Source of the DNA: Bacteroidales bacterium
GTDB taxonomy: Bacteria > Bacteroidota > Bacteroidia > Bacteroidales > P3
Length of the DNA: 61,167 bases
NCBI GenBank assembly: GCA_017962665.1
Contig: JAGCUU010000037.1
Location: forward strand, 1-61,167
Direction: 5' to 3'
Positions 48,760-57,086 of this stretch are shown here, piece after piece; position 1 is the first letter of the stretch, and every line of letters begins with the position of its first letter. The position numbers and the translations under genes are program-made. Under the pieces are notes generated by a model. The model was not told the origin of the DNA. It saw nothing but the letters and a program-made list of their open reading frames with translations, and did not search any database.

Positions 48760-49947
48760 ATGAAATATTTCAATGTTTATATTGACGGAGTCTTGTCCGA
48801 TATCACTGTTGAAGACGGTATTATCACAGATATAGCAAGTTGCGAGACAGGTCATCCGGAATATTCTGATGTTTTTTTTGCACTCCCGGGACTTGTAAAC
48901 ATGCACACCCACTCGGCAATGACTCTTTTACGTAGTGCCGGCAGCGGTCTCCCGTTGCACCGCTGGTTGCAAGAGGCAATCTTTCCCCGTGAGGCAAAAC
49001 TGACCCCTCAATTGATATATAAAGGTGCCTGTAATGCGTGCGACGAGATGCTAAACACGGGAACGACAGCTTTCAATGACATGTATTTCTGTATAGAAAG
49101 TACAATACAGGCCGCACGGGAAAAAGGAATGCGCGCCAATGTCGCTCTTTCTGTTACCGACAATGATTTCGACAATCCAAATCTGATTTCGGATTTCATG
49201 AAAATACTGACTTCCGACAGCTATGGTTCGTTGACGGTGTCCATTGCCCCACACTCCATATATGCTGTTTCGGGCAGACATCTGCAGTATCTTGCTGATT
49301 TTGCCAAAGAAAATGGAACATTGTTCCACATGCACCTTTCCGAAACGCTGAAAGAGCGAGAGGACTGCCTGCGCGAAAACGGAATTCCTCCGGTTGTATA
49401 TCTTGATAAGCTCGGCATATTTGACAAGGTTGGAGAAAAATTTATTGGTGCACACTCTCTTTGGCTGGATCCTGACGAAATACGAATACTTGGCGATGTC
49501 CATGCTACTGTGGCACACTGCCCTAATTCTAATTTAAAATTGGGTTCCGGCTATAAATTCCTGTACACTGAACTCAGGGATGCAGGGGTAAACGTAACTC
49601 TTGCCACCGACGGTTGTGCGTCAAGCGACAACCTGGACATGATTGAAGCCATGAAAACGATGTCGCTTTTGCAGAAAGGTATACGCAACGACCCATCTGT
49701 ACTGCCTGCCAACGAAGTGTTTGGCGTCGCCACGGCCAACGGAAGGAGGGCTCTGGGTCTGCCGGACAACACTATAAAAAGAGGCAACTGTTCCGATTTC
49801 TTTCTTGTAAATATTAACAACATCGTGTTTGAAGGTATAGACTATTTGCATTCCACTCCTGCACAAATACATGAGGAGTTTCTGAATAGGCTTATCTATG
49901 CCGGCAACGGAAGCCTTGTGTCAAAAACAGTTACACCTCTGTCATGA
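48760..49947 (+). CDS. Amidohydrolase, MTA/SAH deaminase-like
   Basis: The 395-residue protein is a metal-dependent deaminase of the TrzN/AtzB/MtaD group. Metal ligands are HTH (49-51), the HMHLSET histidine, the AHCPNSN region and the TDG aspartate. The closest named subfamily is 5-methylthioadenosine/S-adenosylhomocysteine deaminase; other aminohydrolases of the group cannot be excluded. Its 3' end overlaps the start of the solute-binding protein gene by 4 bases (ATGA). Confidence 0.88.
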   Translation: MKYFNVYIDGVLSDITVEDGIITDIASCETGHPEYSDVFFALPGLVNMHTHSAMTLLRSAGSGLPLHRWLQEAIFPREAKLTPQLIYKGACNACDEMLNTGTTAFNDMYFCIESTIQAAREKGMRANVALSVTDNDFDNPNLISDFMKILTSDSYGSLTVSIAPHSIYAVSGRHLQYLADFAKENGTLFHMHLSETLKEREDCLRENGIPPVVYLDKLGIFDKVGEKFIGAHSLWLDPDEIRILGDVHATVAHCPNSNLKLGSGYKFLYTELRDAGVNVTLATDGCASSDNLDMIEAMKTMSLLQKGIRNDPSVLPANEVFGVATANGRRALGLPDNTIKRGNCSDFFLVNINNIVFEGIDYLHSTPAQIHEEFLNRLIYAGNGSLVSKTVTPLS

Positions 49948-51572
49948 ACCATAACCGCATCTTTTTCCTTCTCGCCATAACGACTGTTGTTTCGTTGGTG
50001 TCATGTGGGCGTCAGACGAATGACGGCAAAGCCATTTTCCGCTATAATGAATCAGCCGGAGTCTCAACCCTCGACCCTGCTTTTGCTAAAGACCAGGCTA
50101 TTATTTGGACCACCAGCCAACTTTACAATGGGCTTGTCAGATTGGATACGGCGCTGAAAATCCAGCCCTGTCTGGCGAAACGATGGACGATAAGCGATGA
50201 TGGAAAGATATATACTTTTACTTTAAGAGACGATATATATTTTCATAAAAATCCGTTATTTAACAATAACGATTCGACTCGAAAAGTAGTTGCGGACGAC
50301 TTCGTTTATTCTCTTAACAGGATAATAGATCCAAAGGTTGCATCACCGGGACTTTGGATTTTTTCTCATCTCGCCGCAGACGGCTTTTCCGCGCCAAACG
50401 ACAGCACCTTTGTCTTGAAGCTCAAAGAGCCTTTCGCTCCGATGCTCTCACTATTGTCAATGCCTTACTGTAGCGTAGTTCCGCGAGAGGTTGTGGAGCA
50501 TTATGGTACTGACTTCCGCAGTCACCCATGTGGTACAGGCCCTTTCCGTTTTCAATACTGGAAAGAGGGCGTCAAACTGGTGCTGCGACGCAACGACAAC
50601 TATTTTGAACGTGATTCTAACGGCAGGTCCCTACCCTATCTTGATGCCGTTGCTGTTACATTTATCATAGACAAACAGACGGCTTTTCTCGAGTTCATAA
50701 AAGGCAATCTGGATTTTATGAACTCGCTTGATGCCTCCTACAAGGATGAGATTCTGACCAGGACAGGCCAATTGAAAAAGAAATATGCCGACCGCATAGA
50801 CATGATATCTATTCCATTCCTCAACACTGAATACCTTGGATTCAATATGGAGGAGACTGGGAAAGCATCAAAACTTATACGACAGGCAATTAACTATGGA
50901 TTTGACCGTCGCAAGATGATGAAATATCTGCGTAACAATGTCGGAGAACCGGGATGCAAAGGTATGATTCCTTGTGGCTTGGCGCCATACGACAGCTTGT
51001 CGCGATATGGCTATGACTATAATCCCGAAAAAGCGCGTGAGCTTCTGGTTGCGGCAGGATACCCGGGAGGCAAAGGTCTGCAGGCGATAACACTTTCAAC
51101 GACGAGCAGCTATCTTGACATCTGCAAATATATCCAGCAACAACTTGATCTGATAGGGATCACCATTAAAATCGATGTCAATCCCCCTGCCGCGTTACGC
51201 GAACAGATAGCGCAAGGGAAATCATCTTGGTTCCGTGGCTCCTGGATTGCAGACTATCCGGATGCTGAGAATTATATGACGTTGTTTTACAGTCCCAACC
51301 ATGCTCCAGCAGGGCCTAACTACACTCGTTATTCCTCCCCAAAGGTGGACAGGCTGTATGAGAAAGCCCTTAAGGAGACCGACGAAAGTAAGCGAGCCCT
51401 GCTTTATCGACAGATGGACTCGATAGTTATGGAGGAGGCGCCGGTTGTGGTACTTTACTACGACCAGATATTACATTTCACCCATAAGAATGTTTCTGGA
51501 ATCAGGACTAACGCTATGAACGCGCTTGACCTGCGTTATGCACGAATCACCTATTCCAAAAACGGGAAGTGA
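49944..51572 (+). CDS. Peptide/oligopeptide-type solute-binding lipoprotein (SBP_bac_5)
   Basis: The 542-residue protein has a lipoprotein signal with the acylated cysteine at residue 21 (SLVSCGRQ). The mature part shows the family-5 pattern: the DPAFAKDQAI opening, LVRLDTALKIQPCLAKRW, YTFTLRDDIYFH, DDFVYSLNRIIDP and a later WIADYPDAENYM. It would bind an oligopeptide or similar ligand at the envelope, but no permease or ATPase genes lie beside it. Its last 26 bases overlap the convergent nrdG. Confidence 0.9.
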   Translation: MNHNRIFFLLAITTVVSLVSCGRQTNDGKAIFRYNESAGVSTLDPAFAKDQAIIWTTSQLYNGLVRLDTALKIQPCLAKRWTISDDGKIYTFTLRDDIYFHKNPLFNNNDSTRKVVADDFVYSLNRIIDPKVASPGLWIFSHLAADGFSAPNDSTFVLKLKEPFAPMLSLLSMPYCSVVPREVVEHYGTDFRSHPCGTGPFRFQYWKEGVKLVLRRNDNYFERDSNGRSLPYLDAVAVTFIIDKQTAFLEFIKGNLDFMNSLDASYKDEILTRTGQLKKKYADRIDMISIPFLNTEYLGFNMEETGKASKLIRQAINYGFDRRKMMKYLRNNVGEPGCKGMIPCGLAPYDSLSRYGYDYNPEKARELLVAAGYPGGKGLQAITLSTTSSYLDICKYIQQQLDLIGITIKIDVNPPAALREQIAQGKSSWFRGSWIADYPDAENYMTLFYSPNHAPAGPNYTRYSSPKVDRLYEKALKETDESKRALLYRQMDSIVMEEAPVVVLYYDQILHFTHKNVSGIRTNAMNALDLRYARITYSKNGK

Positions 51573-52011
51573 TATCGTGCATCTTCCCATTGTAGACCTT
51601 ATATAACCTTTGGTTTGTTCGGCGGCTTTTGAGGGCACCGAGATGCGAAAGGTATGGTCCTAATTTTATATAGTCGAAATTGTTCAAGTTCAACGATGGA
51701 GCGAGCAACGAGCGTCCGCTATACCAGGCAGTGTGCAGTTTTTCGTGTTTTTTGCGCAGGTGTTGCATCAGTCGGTTAATCTCGTCTGGAATAGCATCGC
51801 CACCCATCAACGCCACACAGGTAATGTGTGAATGGCAGGCCTCAATCATTTTGTCCAAGGCCTCCTCAGTCAACGGGTTGCCCACGTCGCCCCATAGATA
51901 AGGGGAATGACATCCTGGACAACGACATGGACAGCCCGTCAAATTGATGGCTAACGCTACTTCGTCAGGAATCTCCTGAAAGACTACATCACTATTTAAA
52001 TACTTGAGCAA
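51547..52011 (-). CDS. nrdG: Anaerobic ribonucleotide reductase activase
   Basis: The 154-residue radical-SAM protein generates the glycyl radical on NrdD. The CxxxCxxC iron-sulfur site is C27, C31 and C34 in TGCPCRCPGCHS. The extra cysteine at 29 is not part of the site. It lies 21 bases after nrdD and overlaps the convergent solute-binding protein gene by 26 bases. Confidence 0.95.
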   Translation of the reverse strand: MLKYLNSDVVFQEIPDEVALAINLTGCPCRCPGCHSPYLWGDVGNPLTEEALDKMIEACHSHITCVALMGGDAIPDEINRLMQHLRKKHEKLHTAWYSGRSLLAPSLNLNNFDYIKLGPYLSHLGALKSRRTNQRLYKVYNGKMHDITSRFWNR

Positions 52012-52032
52012 CTGATAGTATTATTAATACAA

Positions 52033-54141
52033 TTAGACATTCTTGTCCTCTTCGAGCACTGCGTAATGACGGCGTGAAGCCTCTTCCTGACGTGGCATCG
52101 AGAAATTGCTTACGCGTTTCAGGTAGCCGATAATACGCGTCATATAGTCTATGTTTTTAGAATGGCAAACAGGACATTCCTTAAGATAACGTTTGTCTAT
52201 ATGGCCGCAGTCGTTGCATATTGTATTGGGAATGTTGAATGTGAAATAGTTGCATCCTTCCTTGGCTGCGACATGGAGTAGCTGCATATACTGTTCTTGC
52301 GAAAGATGTTCTTCAAGATTGCAGTGCAGGGCGCTGCCGCCGGTAAGATGTTCAATATATGGTGCACCATGGAGACGGAATTTCTCCAGCACCGAAATGG
52401 ACTGGTCTTCGACGATGTAGAAATAACTGTTGTAGCAGTCACGTGGAACGAAATATCCATCCTCGCGATCCCATTTGGCATGTTTGACACCGACATTTTC
52501 TGCCGGAATCATCTCGCAGTTGAACATGACCTCCTTGGTACGGTATTCCTTGTTTTTCTTTTCCACAAGGCCAAGCACAGTCTGTACAAAGCTCTTGTAG
52601 TTGGGGTTGTCGTTGATGGTCAGTCCCATGAATTCAGCGGCTTCCACAAGTCCGTTGACGCCGATGGTGAGATATTGGCGTGCAATATTGATATATCCGG
52701 CGTCGAACAGAGGAAGCATGCCATGCGAGGCAAGGTCTTTCAGGTTCTCGTTGTATGCCAGTTGGACCTTATGGCACAAATCGATAATGTCGGTCAGGTA
52801 TTCGCGGTAATCCATCTTGTTGTTTACAGCATACTGTATACATCTGTTAAGGTTGATGGTTAGCACGCTCTTGGAACCTGTAGAGACGCCGCCGGCGCCG
52901 AGGGTGTAGCTGAATCCGTTGTCGGTGATCTCATTACGCAGACGGCAGCAGCTGCTCAACGAGTCGGCGTTGTCGCTCATATAGGTGAAGAAGCTGTGTC
53001 CTTCGGCATACATCTCCGCGGTGAATTCTGCCATCTCCTGGTCAACCATCTCGCCGTTCTGGCTCAGCAACGCCATTGTCTCCACGGGGAATGTGAGCAC
53101 GGCCTTGGTACGCTCTTTGTTAAACCAGCGCATAAAGCGTTTCTGGAGCCATTTCAGACCTTCCCAATCAGGTGCTGAACCGTCGGGGAAACGGAATTCA
53201 CCGAAGAGGCTGTCGAAATATGGCTTGTCGTAGTATGCAATGTTCCAGAACACTGCCTGATAGTTGCGTGCTCCTGTGGGCTGGTTCAGCGTGTAGACAA
53301 TCTGTTCGAAGCAGTCGGTGATGACTTTGTCGAGGGTTCGTTTTTTCAAACTTAAATCGACCACGTCGTCAGCGTGCTTATAGTAGTCCAAGCCATAGTC
53401 TTTGCCAATAAAGTAGTTGAGATACATCAGGAATTCCGGTGTGGCACAGGCGCCGCTAAGCATGCTGCTGACCATGAAAACCATGTTGACAAAACCGCCG
53501 CAGAACGACTTGAGATTGGTCGGCGCCGTGGAGTTTCCCCCGATAGAGGCGGTCCCGTTCAGAAGCCATGGATACATGGTGATGCTGGCACAGTAGTTGG
53601 CGAGCGAAGTCTCATCGTTCTTGTAGATAAAATGGTGAGTCAACAAATCGATATACCTGTCGGCCAGTTCTTTGCCATACATCTGTTTGATACGGTCGGT
53701 GAGCAGTCGACGGTTCAGACGTATAAAGCTTGCCTTGGGAAGTTCGCCTATAAGGGTGGCTATGTTCTTGTGCTCTACATTTGCATTGGCATCATATTTG
53801 GATCCGGTGGCTGCGTTTGCTGCATCGCAGTAATCGGCAAGGAATTTCAGTTTTTCCATCGTCTCACGATCCTCAGTATGGCGTTGGCGATATAGCATAA
53901 AGCTCTTGGCAACGTCATAGTACCCCTCCTTCATCAAGGCAATCTCCACCTGGTTCTGAATCTCTTCAACGGTAATTCCATTGTGGATATCCAGATGGGA
54001 TAACACCTTTGACAGATCGCCAAGGTCTATGGGTTTCTGAATCGAATTGAACGCCTTGATGACAGCGTTCATGATTTTGTCCAATGAGAAACGTTCGGCA
54101 TTGCCGTCACGTTTTGTAATTGTCAGCAAACTTGTTTCCAT
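52033..54141 (-). CDS. nrdD: Anaerobic ribonucleoside-triphosphate reductase
   Basis: The 702-residue glycyl-radical enzyme makes deoxyribonucleotides under anaerobic conditions. An ATP-cone (about 1-95; ITKRDGNAERFSLDKI) precedes the catalytic barrel; a zinc site CNDCGH...CPVC lies near the C terminus, and the radical glycine is in TRIIGYL (about residue 672). Presence of nrdDG fits an anaerobic lifestyle. It has its own promoter. Confidence 0.96.
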   Translation of the reverse strand: METSLLTITKRDGNAERFSLDKIMNAVIKAFNSIQKPIDLGDLSKVLSHLDIHNGITVEEIQNQVEIALMKEGYYDVAKSFMLYRQRHTEDRETMEKLKFLADYCDAANAATGSKYDANANVEHKNIATLIGELPKASFIRLNRRLLTDRIKQMYGKELADRYIDLLTHHFIYKNDETSLANYCASITMYPWLLNGTASIGGNSTAPTNLKSFCGGFVNMVFMVSSMLSGACATPEFLMYLNYFIGKDYGLDYYKHADDVVDLSLKKRTLDKVITDCFEQIVYTLNQPTGARNYQAVFWNIAYYDKPYFDSLFGEFRFPDGSAPDWEGLKWLQKRFMRWFNKERTKAVLTFPVETMALLSQNGEMVDQEMAEFTAEMYAEGHSFFTYMSDNADSLSSCCRLRNEITDNGFSYTLGAGGVSTGSKSVLTINLNRCIQYAVNNKMDYREYLTDIIDLCHKVQLAYNENLKDLASHGMLPLFDAGYINIARQYLTIGVNGLVEAAEFMGLTINDNPNYKSFVQTVLGLVEKKNKEYRTKEVMFNCEMIPAENVGVKHAKWDREDGYFVPRDCYNSYFYIVEDQSISVLEKFRLHGAPYIEHLTGGSALHCNLEEHLSQEQYMQLLHVAAKEGCNYFTFNIPNTICNDCGHIDKRYLKECPVCHSKNIDYMTRIIGYLKRVSNFSMPRQEEASRRHYAVLEEDKNV

Positions 54142-54218
54142 GATGTATTATTAAATGTGCTCACAATGAACAGCTGAGACCGAATTTTAACAGGTTTTAG
54201 CAGTCATTATTTGTTTTG

Positions 54219-54250
54219 CAAAAATAATACAAATAGCTCTACGTGACAAA
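54219..54250 (-). promoter_or_regulatory. Promoter of nrdDG
   Basis: On the minus strand TTTG (54250-54247) and TATTTTTG (54226-54219) are separated by 20 bases, a full match to the Bacteroidota consensus, with GC following. It lies about 78 bases before the nrdD start codon. No NrdR box was recognised. The 226-base gap holds nothing else I can name. Confidence 0.65.
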
Positions 54251-54367
54251 TAAAGTTCTCAACGAAGGTATGTTGATAAGTGAAATAACTTACTGAGACA
54301 AAGGTGTTTTGGTTGCATGTAACGAAGGAGCTGCGAAAGTCGAGTTGCAAAAGAATAAAGGCAAAGA

Positions 54368-55309
54368 TCAGTTTTTGACCGTCATAATTGCCGAAATAGT
54401 GAGACGGTTATCTTCGAGGCTTTCATCTTCGTGAACGCCCCATAAAATATCTAAATGGTCGCCAATAAGACAACGGAGCTTATCTATTGTCGTGTATACT
54501 TCAAGTGGTGTCAACAGAACTGTTTTTGAAAAAGATATTAATAATATCATATATGCTATATTACACATTTGGGTCCCTGACAACTCTATATTTTTAATCA
54601 TGTTGTCGCTGGCTTCCTCCATGCGTTTTTCACCATGTCCGGATCCATTGGCAAAAACCATCCTGTCACCATACTGTAAAACTGTCGCTATGTCGTTATA
54701 GTCAATGTTTATACCGCTATTCAGTATTGTCTGGCTAAGGGTATTGATAATATTGTATGCATGTTCGTCAACCTTCTCAAATGCTGAATTAATAGATATG
54801 TTTATATTATTTCTTAGGTCGTCGTTCTCGAATGTGATGACTTTGGTGGCCTGTTCTGAAATCATTGCCAGATCATTGGAGACCTTTTTTTCTCGTCTTT
54901 CAAAAGCAAACGGGACTACGGCATATACAATTGAAATATTATTTTTGGTGTCGTCATCGTCTGGCGATGGTTTGAATAGGCTACAAAGTGTTGATACGAT
55001 GGGTGCGCTGTTTTCACCACCCATTCCGGCTATCACAATGATAATGCCGGCACGATTGCCGATAGCGGCGCGCAGCTTCCTGTAGAGGTTTGCATCGTCT
55101 TTGTCGACGAAGTGTTTGTCGCCCACAGCCTTCCTGGCGTCAAGTGCTTTCCTGTCGTTGTCTATGAGGGCATAGTCAACCTTGATGTCCCTCAACCCTT
55201 TCTTGCAGATATTTTCTACTATATTACCCCCACAGCCGCCAACGCCGATAATCTTTACAACACTTGGGAGATTCTCTGCCTCCATCCTGTCAAAAACAAT
55301 ATTGTCCAT
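54368..55309 (-). CDS. Divergent FtsZ/tubulin-superfamily protein
   Basis: The 313-residue protein aligns along its length with FtsZ. The first glycine loop is GVGGCGGN (22-29); the AGMGG strand (94-98) leads into ENSAP where FtsZ has the GGGTGTGAAP T4 loop, so the GTP signature is lost; VVPFAFERREKKV (131-143) matches the T5 region; NIDYNDIATVL (201-211) keeps both T7-loop aspartates (203, 206); NGSGHGEKRMEEA (221-233) matches the next FtsZ segment. The C-terminal linker and FtsA-binding peptide of housekeeping FtsZ are absent. It should be a specialised paralogue. It is 17 bases after the ion-channel gene, so the products probably work together. Nucleotide binding cannot be predicted with confidence. 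Confidence 0.75.
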   Translation of the reverse strand: MDNIVFDRMEAENLPSVVKIIGVGGCGGNIVENICKKGLRDIKVDYALIDNDRKALDARKAVGDKHFVDKDDANLYRKLRAAIGNRAGIIIVIAGMGGENSAPIVSTLCSLFKPSPDDDDTKNNISIVYAVVPFAFERREKKVSNDLAMISEQATKVITFENDDLRNNINISINSAFEKVDEHAYNIINTLSQTILNSGINIDYNDIATVLQYGDRMVFANGSGHGEKRMEEASDNMIKNIELSGTQMCNIAYMILLISFSKTVLLTPLEVYTTIDKLRCLIGDHLDILWGVHEDESLEDNRLTISAIMTVKN

Positions 55310-55326
55310 TATATTTCTTTAATATT

Positions 55327-57060
55327 CTAACCGATATTCATTTCATCCAATGTGTCCATCAGCACCTTGATTGCGGCATAATAACGTTCGTCTTCGGCTT
55401 TCAGTATGCTTTTCACGTTCAAGTATAGCGCCACGACGGTGACATGTCTGTGGTTGAACAAGGCACGGGCGATATGATTTTCGCCTATACCAAGACCTTT
55501 GTTGTGAGTGGCAAAGCTGAAATTGAAGGTGAAGTCTTTGCGCGATGCAGCATGCACCGTGATTTCAGCGGAATGGGACTTCAATGTCTCGCCGAGGCGT
55601 TGTACCCACTCGCGGTCCTCATCGACGACATGTGAACCCTCGAAGCTGTAGCCCTCGGTGCCTTTGGGCATACCCCACTCCATCTCGAAGTCGGCGCCGC
55701 CCGAGGCGCCGCTCATCAGGCACAACACACGTTGCCCCTTCTTTATTTTCTGCATATCTGAGATGTAGTGGGCAAAAAGTTCGTTGTCGTCTTTGACTTG
55801 CATGTCAGCATAGAATGGACTGACGTATATGCCATTTTCATTTTCAGCACCGTAAAAACGCCGCTCACGGGAGATGATATTGAAGTCATAGTTTTCTGCC
55901 ATCGTGGCAACGATATGCGACAGGCAGGGTTCTATCGTGCCCGCTGGGTTAAGCAGCACCAACTGCTCGTTGTCGTTCCAACGACAGTGACCATAGTCTT
56001 TGCCTGACAGATGTTGTTCTACCACCATTATGTCGTTCACTCTCAAAGTTTCGTCGCTCTTCATTGGACGCAACCTCATGTCGGATGCCGACCTCACGGT
56101 CTCGATAATCTCGTTGTCGGTAAGCATACAGATTGAGCGTATGGATTCCGTTGAAAGGTATCGTACAGGTGCCGACCTTTGATGCTCTTCGTCGCTAAGC
56201 AACATTTTCTTTTGGGAACGGTTTGCCTTGAAACGCTGATAAATCAATTTGCGTTTTTCTTCCAGATCCTTTATTTTGTGATCCTCTTCGATGGTTTCGA
56301 CGAAACCGGACCCGATCAATCCTGCCGGAACGGCGAATATGGCGATTCCAAGAACGCCAACGATGACAGCGATTAAGCGTCCACAAAACGTTATTGGTGG
56401 AGTGTCTGCAAAGTTCCCTGGGTCGCCGATATATTGTGCAAATGCCCATATCACACTTCTCCATCCATTGTCGTATACCTCGGGTTGGGCCTGATGTTCT
56501 ACAAAGAATAGCAGGAATGAAAGAATGAGCGTGACGATGCAAAGGAACTGCAACGATATCCAAAGTTCATTTTTCTTTGACTCAATGGCGTTGCTCAGCA
56601 CTTGGAACGACTTCATATATCTGAATATGCGTAACAAGCGGAATACACGCAGTACTTTAAGTGCTATGTACGGGATGGGGAACAGCAGCGCAATATAGAA
56701 CGTGTAGGTGGAAAGAAAATCTATCAATCCATAGAACGAAAAGCAGTAACGCACCCTGCCCCAGAACCCCTTGTATTTCGGGTTGATAATGTCGGCACAC
56801 CATATTCTGAGCGATACCTCTATGGTGAAGAATACTGTCGTTAATAGATCTATCGCGTTGAGCCAGGCACTATATCTTTGGCTGATGTTGTCAAAGGTGG
56901 ACAGGAAGACCTCAACTGTGCTTAAAATAATGAATCCGATGATGGTCCAGTCAACGGCATTTTCCCATTGCTCGGTGCGAAGGTTGTCGTCAAAAACCCG
57001 TGCCAGACTTTGTTTGAAACTTCTTTTTTGCTGTTCTGTCTCCACTTGTGTATTATTCAT
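55327..57060 (-). CDS. Voltage-gated-type ion channel with a large C-terminal cytoplasmic domain
   Basis: The 577-residue protein has six membrane helices (about 36-255). S4 carries basic residues every third position (K135, R138, R141, R144, R147, K150), as in voltage sensors. The pore loop before S6 reads AFAQYIGDPGNF (206-217), where potassium channels have TVGYGD and NaChBac-like channels have TLESWS. S6 is 226-255 and has a glycine-rich hinge region. Residues 256-577 form a cytoplasmic part that I do not recognise, containing LVLLNPAGTIEPCLSHIV, LCLMSGASGGADFEMEWG and HIARALFNHRHVTVVALYL. It is 26 bases after the MalY-type gene and 17 before the FtsZ-like gene. Confidence 0.82.
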   Translation of the reverse strand: MNNTQVETEQQKRSFKQSLARVFDDNLRTEQWENAVDWTIIGFIILSTVEVFLSTFDNISQRYSAWLNAIDLLTTVFFTIEVSLRIWCADIINPKYKGFWGRVRYCFSFYGLIDFLSTYTFYIALLFPIPYIALKVLRVFRLLRIFRYMKSFQVLSNAIESKKNELWISLQFLCIVTLILSFLLFFVEHQAQPEVYDNGWRSVIWAFAQYIGDPGNFADTPPITFCGRLIAVIVGVLGIAIFAVPAGLIGSGFVETIEEDHKIKDLEEKRKLIYQRFKANRSQKKMLLSDEEHQRSAPVRYLSTESIRSICMLTDNEIIETVRSASDMRLRPMKSDETLRVNDIMVVEQHLSGKDYGHCRWNDNEQLVLLNPAGTIEPCLSHIVATMAENYDFNIISRERRFYGAENENGIYVSPFYADMQVKDDNELFAHYISDMQKIKKGQRVLCLMSGASGGADFEMEWGMPKGTEGYSFEGSHVVDEDREWVQRLGETLKSHSAEITVHAASRKDFTFNFSFATHNKGLGIGENHIARALFNHRHVTVVALYLNVKSILKAEDERYYAAIKVLMDTLDEMNIG

Positions 57061-57086
57061 TGTGTTGATTTTTGATTAATGAACGA

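Noticed and set aside
54368-55309. Housekeeping cell-division FtsZ
   Set aside because: The T4 GGGTGTG loop is missing, the C-terminal peptide is absent, and no dcw-cluster genes are nearby.
55327-57060. Ordinary voltage-gated potassium channel
   Set aside because: The six-helix layout fits, but the TVGYG filter is absent, so potassium selectivity is not claimed.
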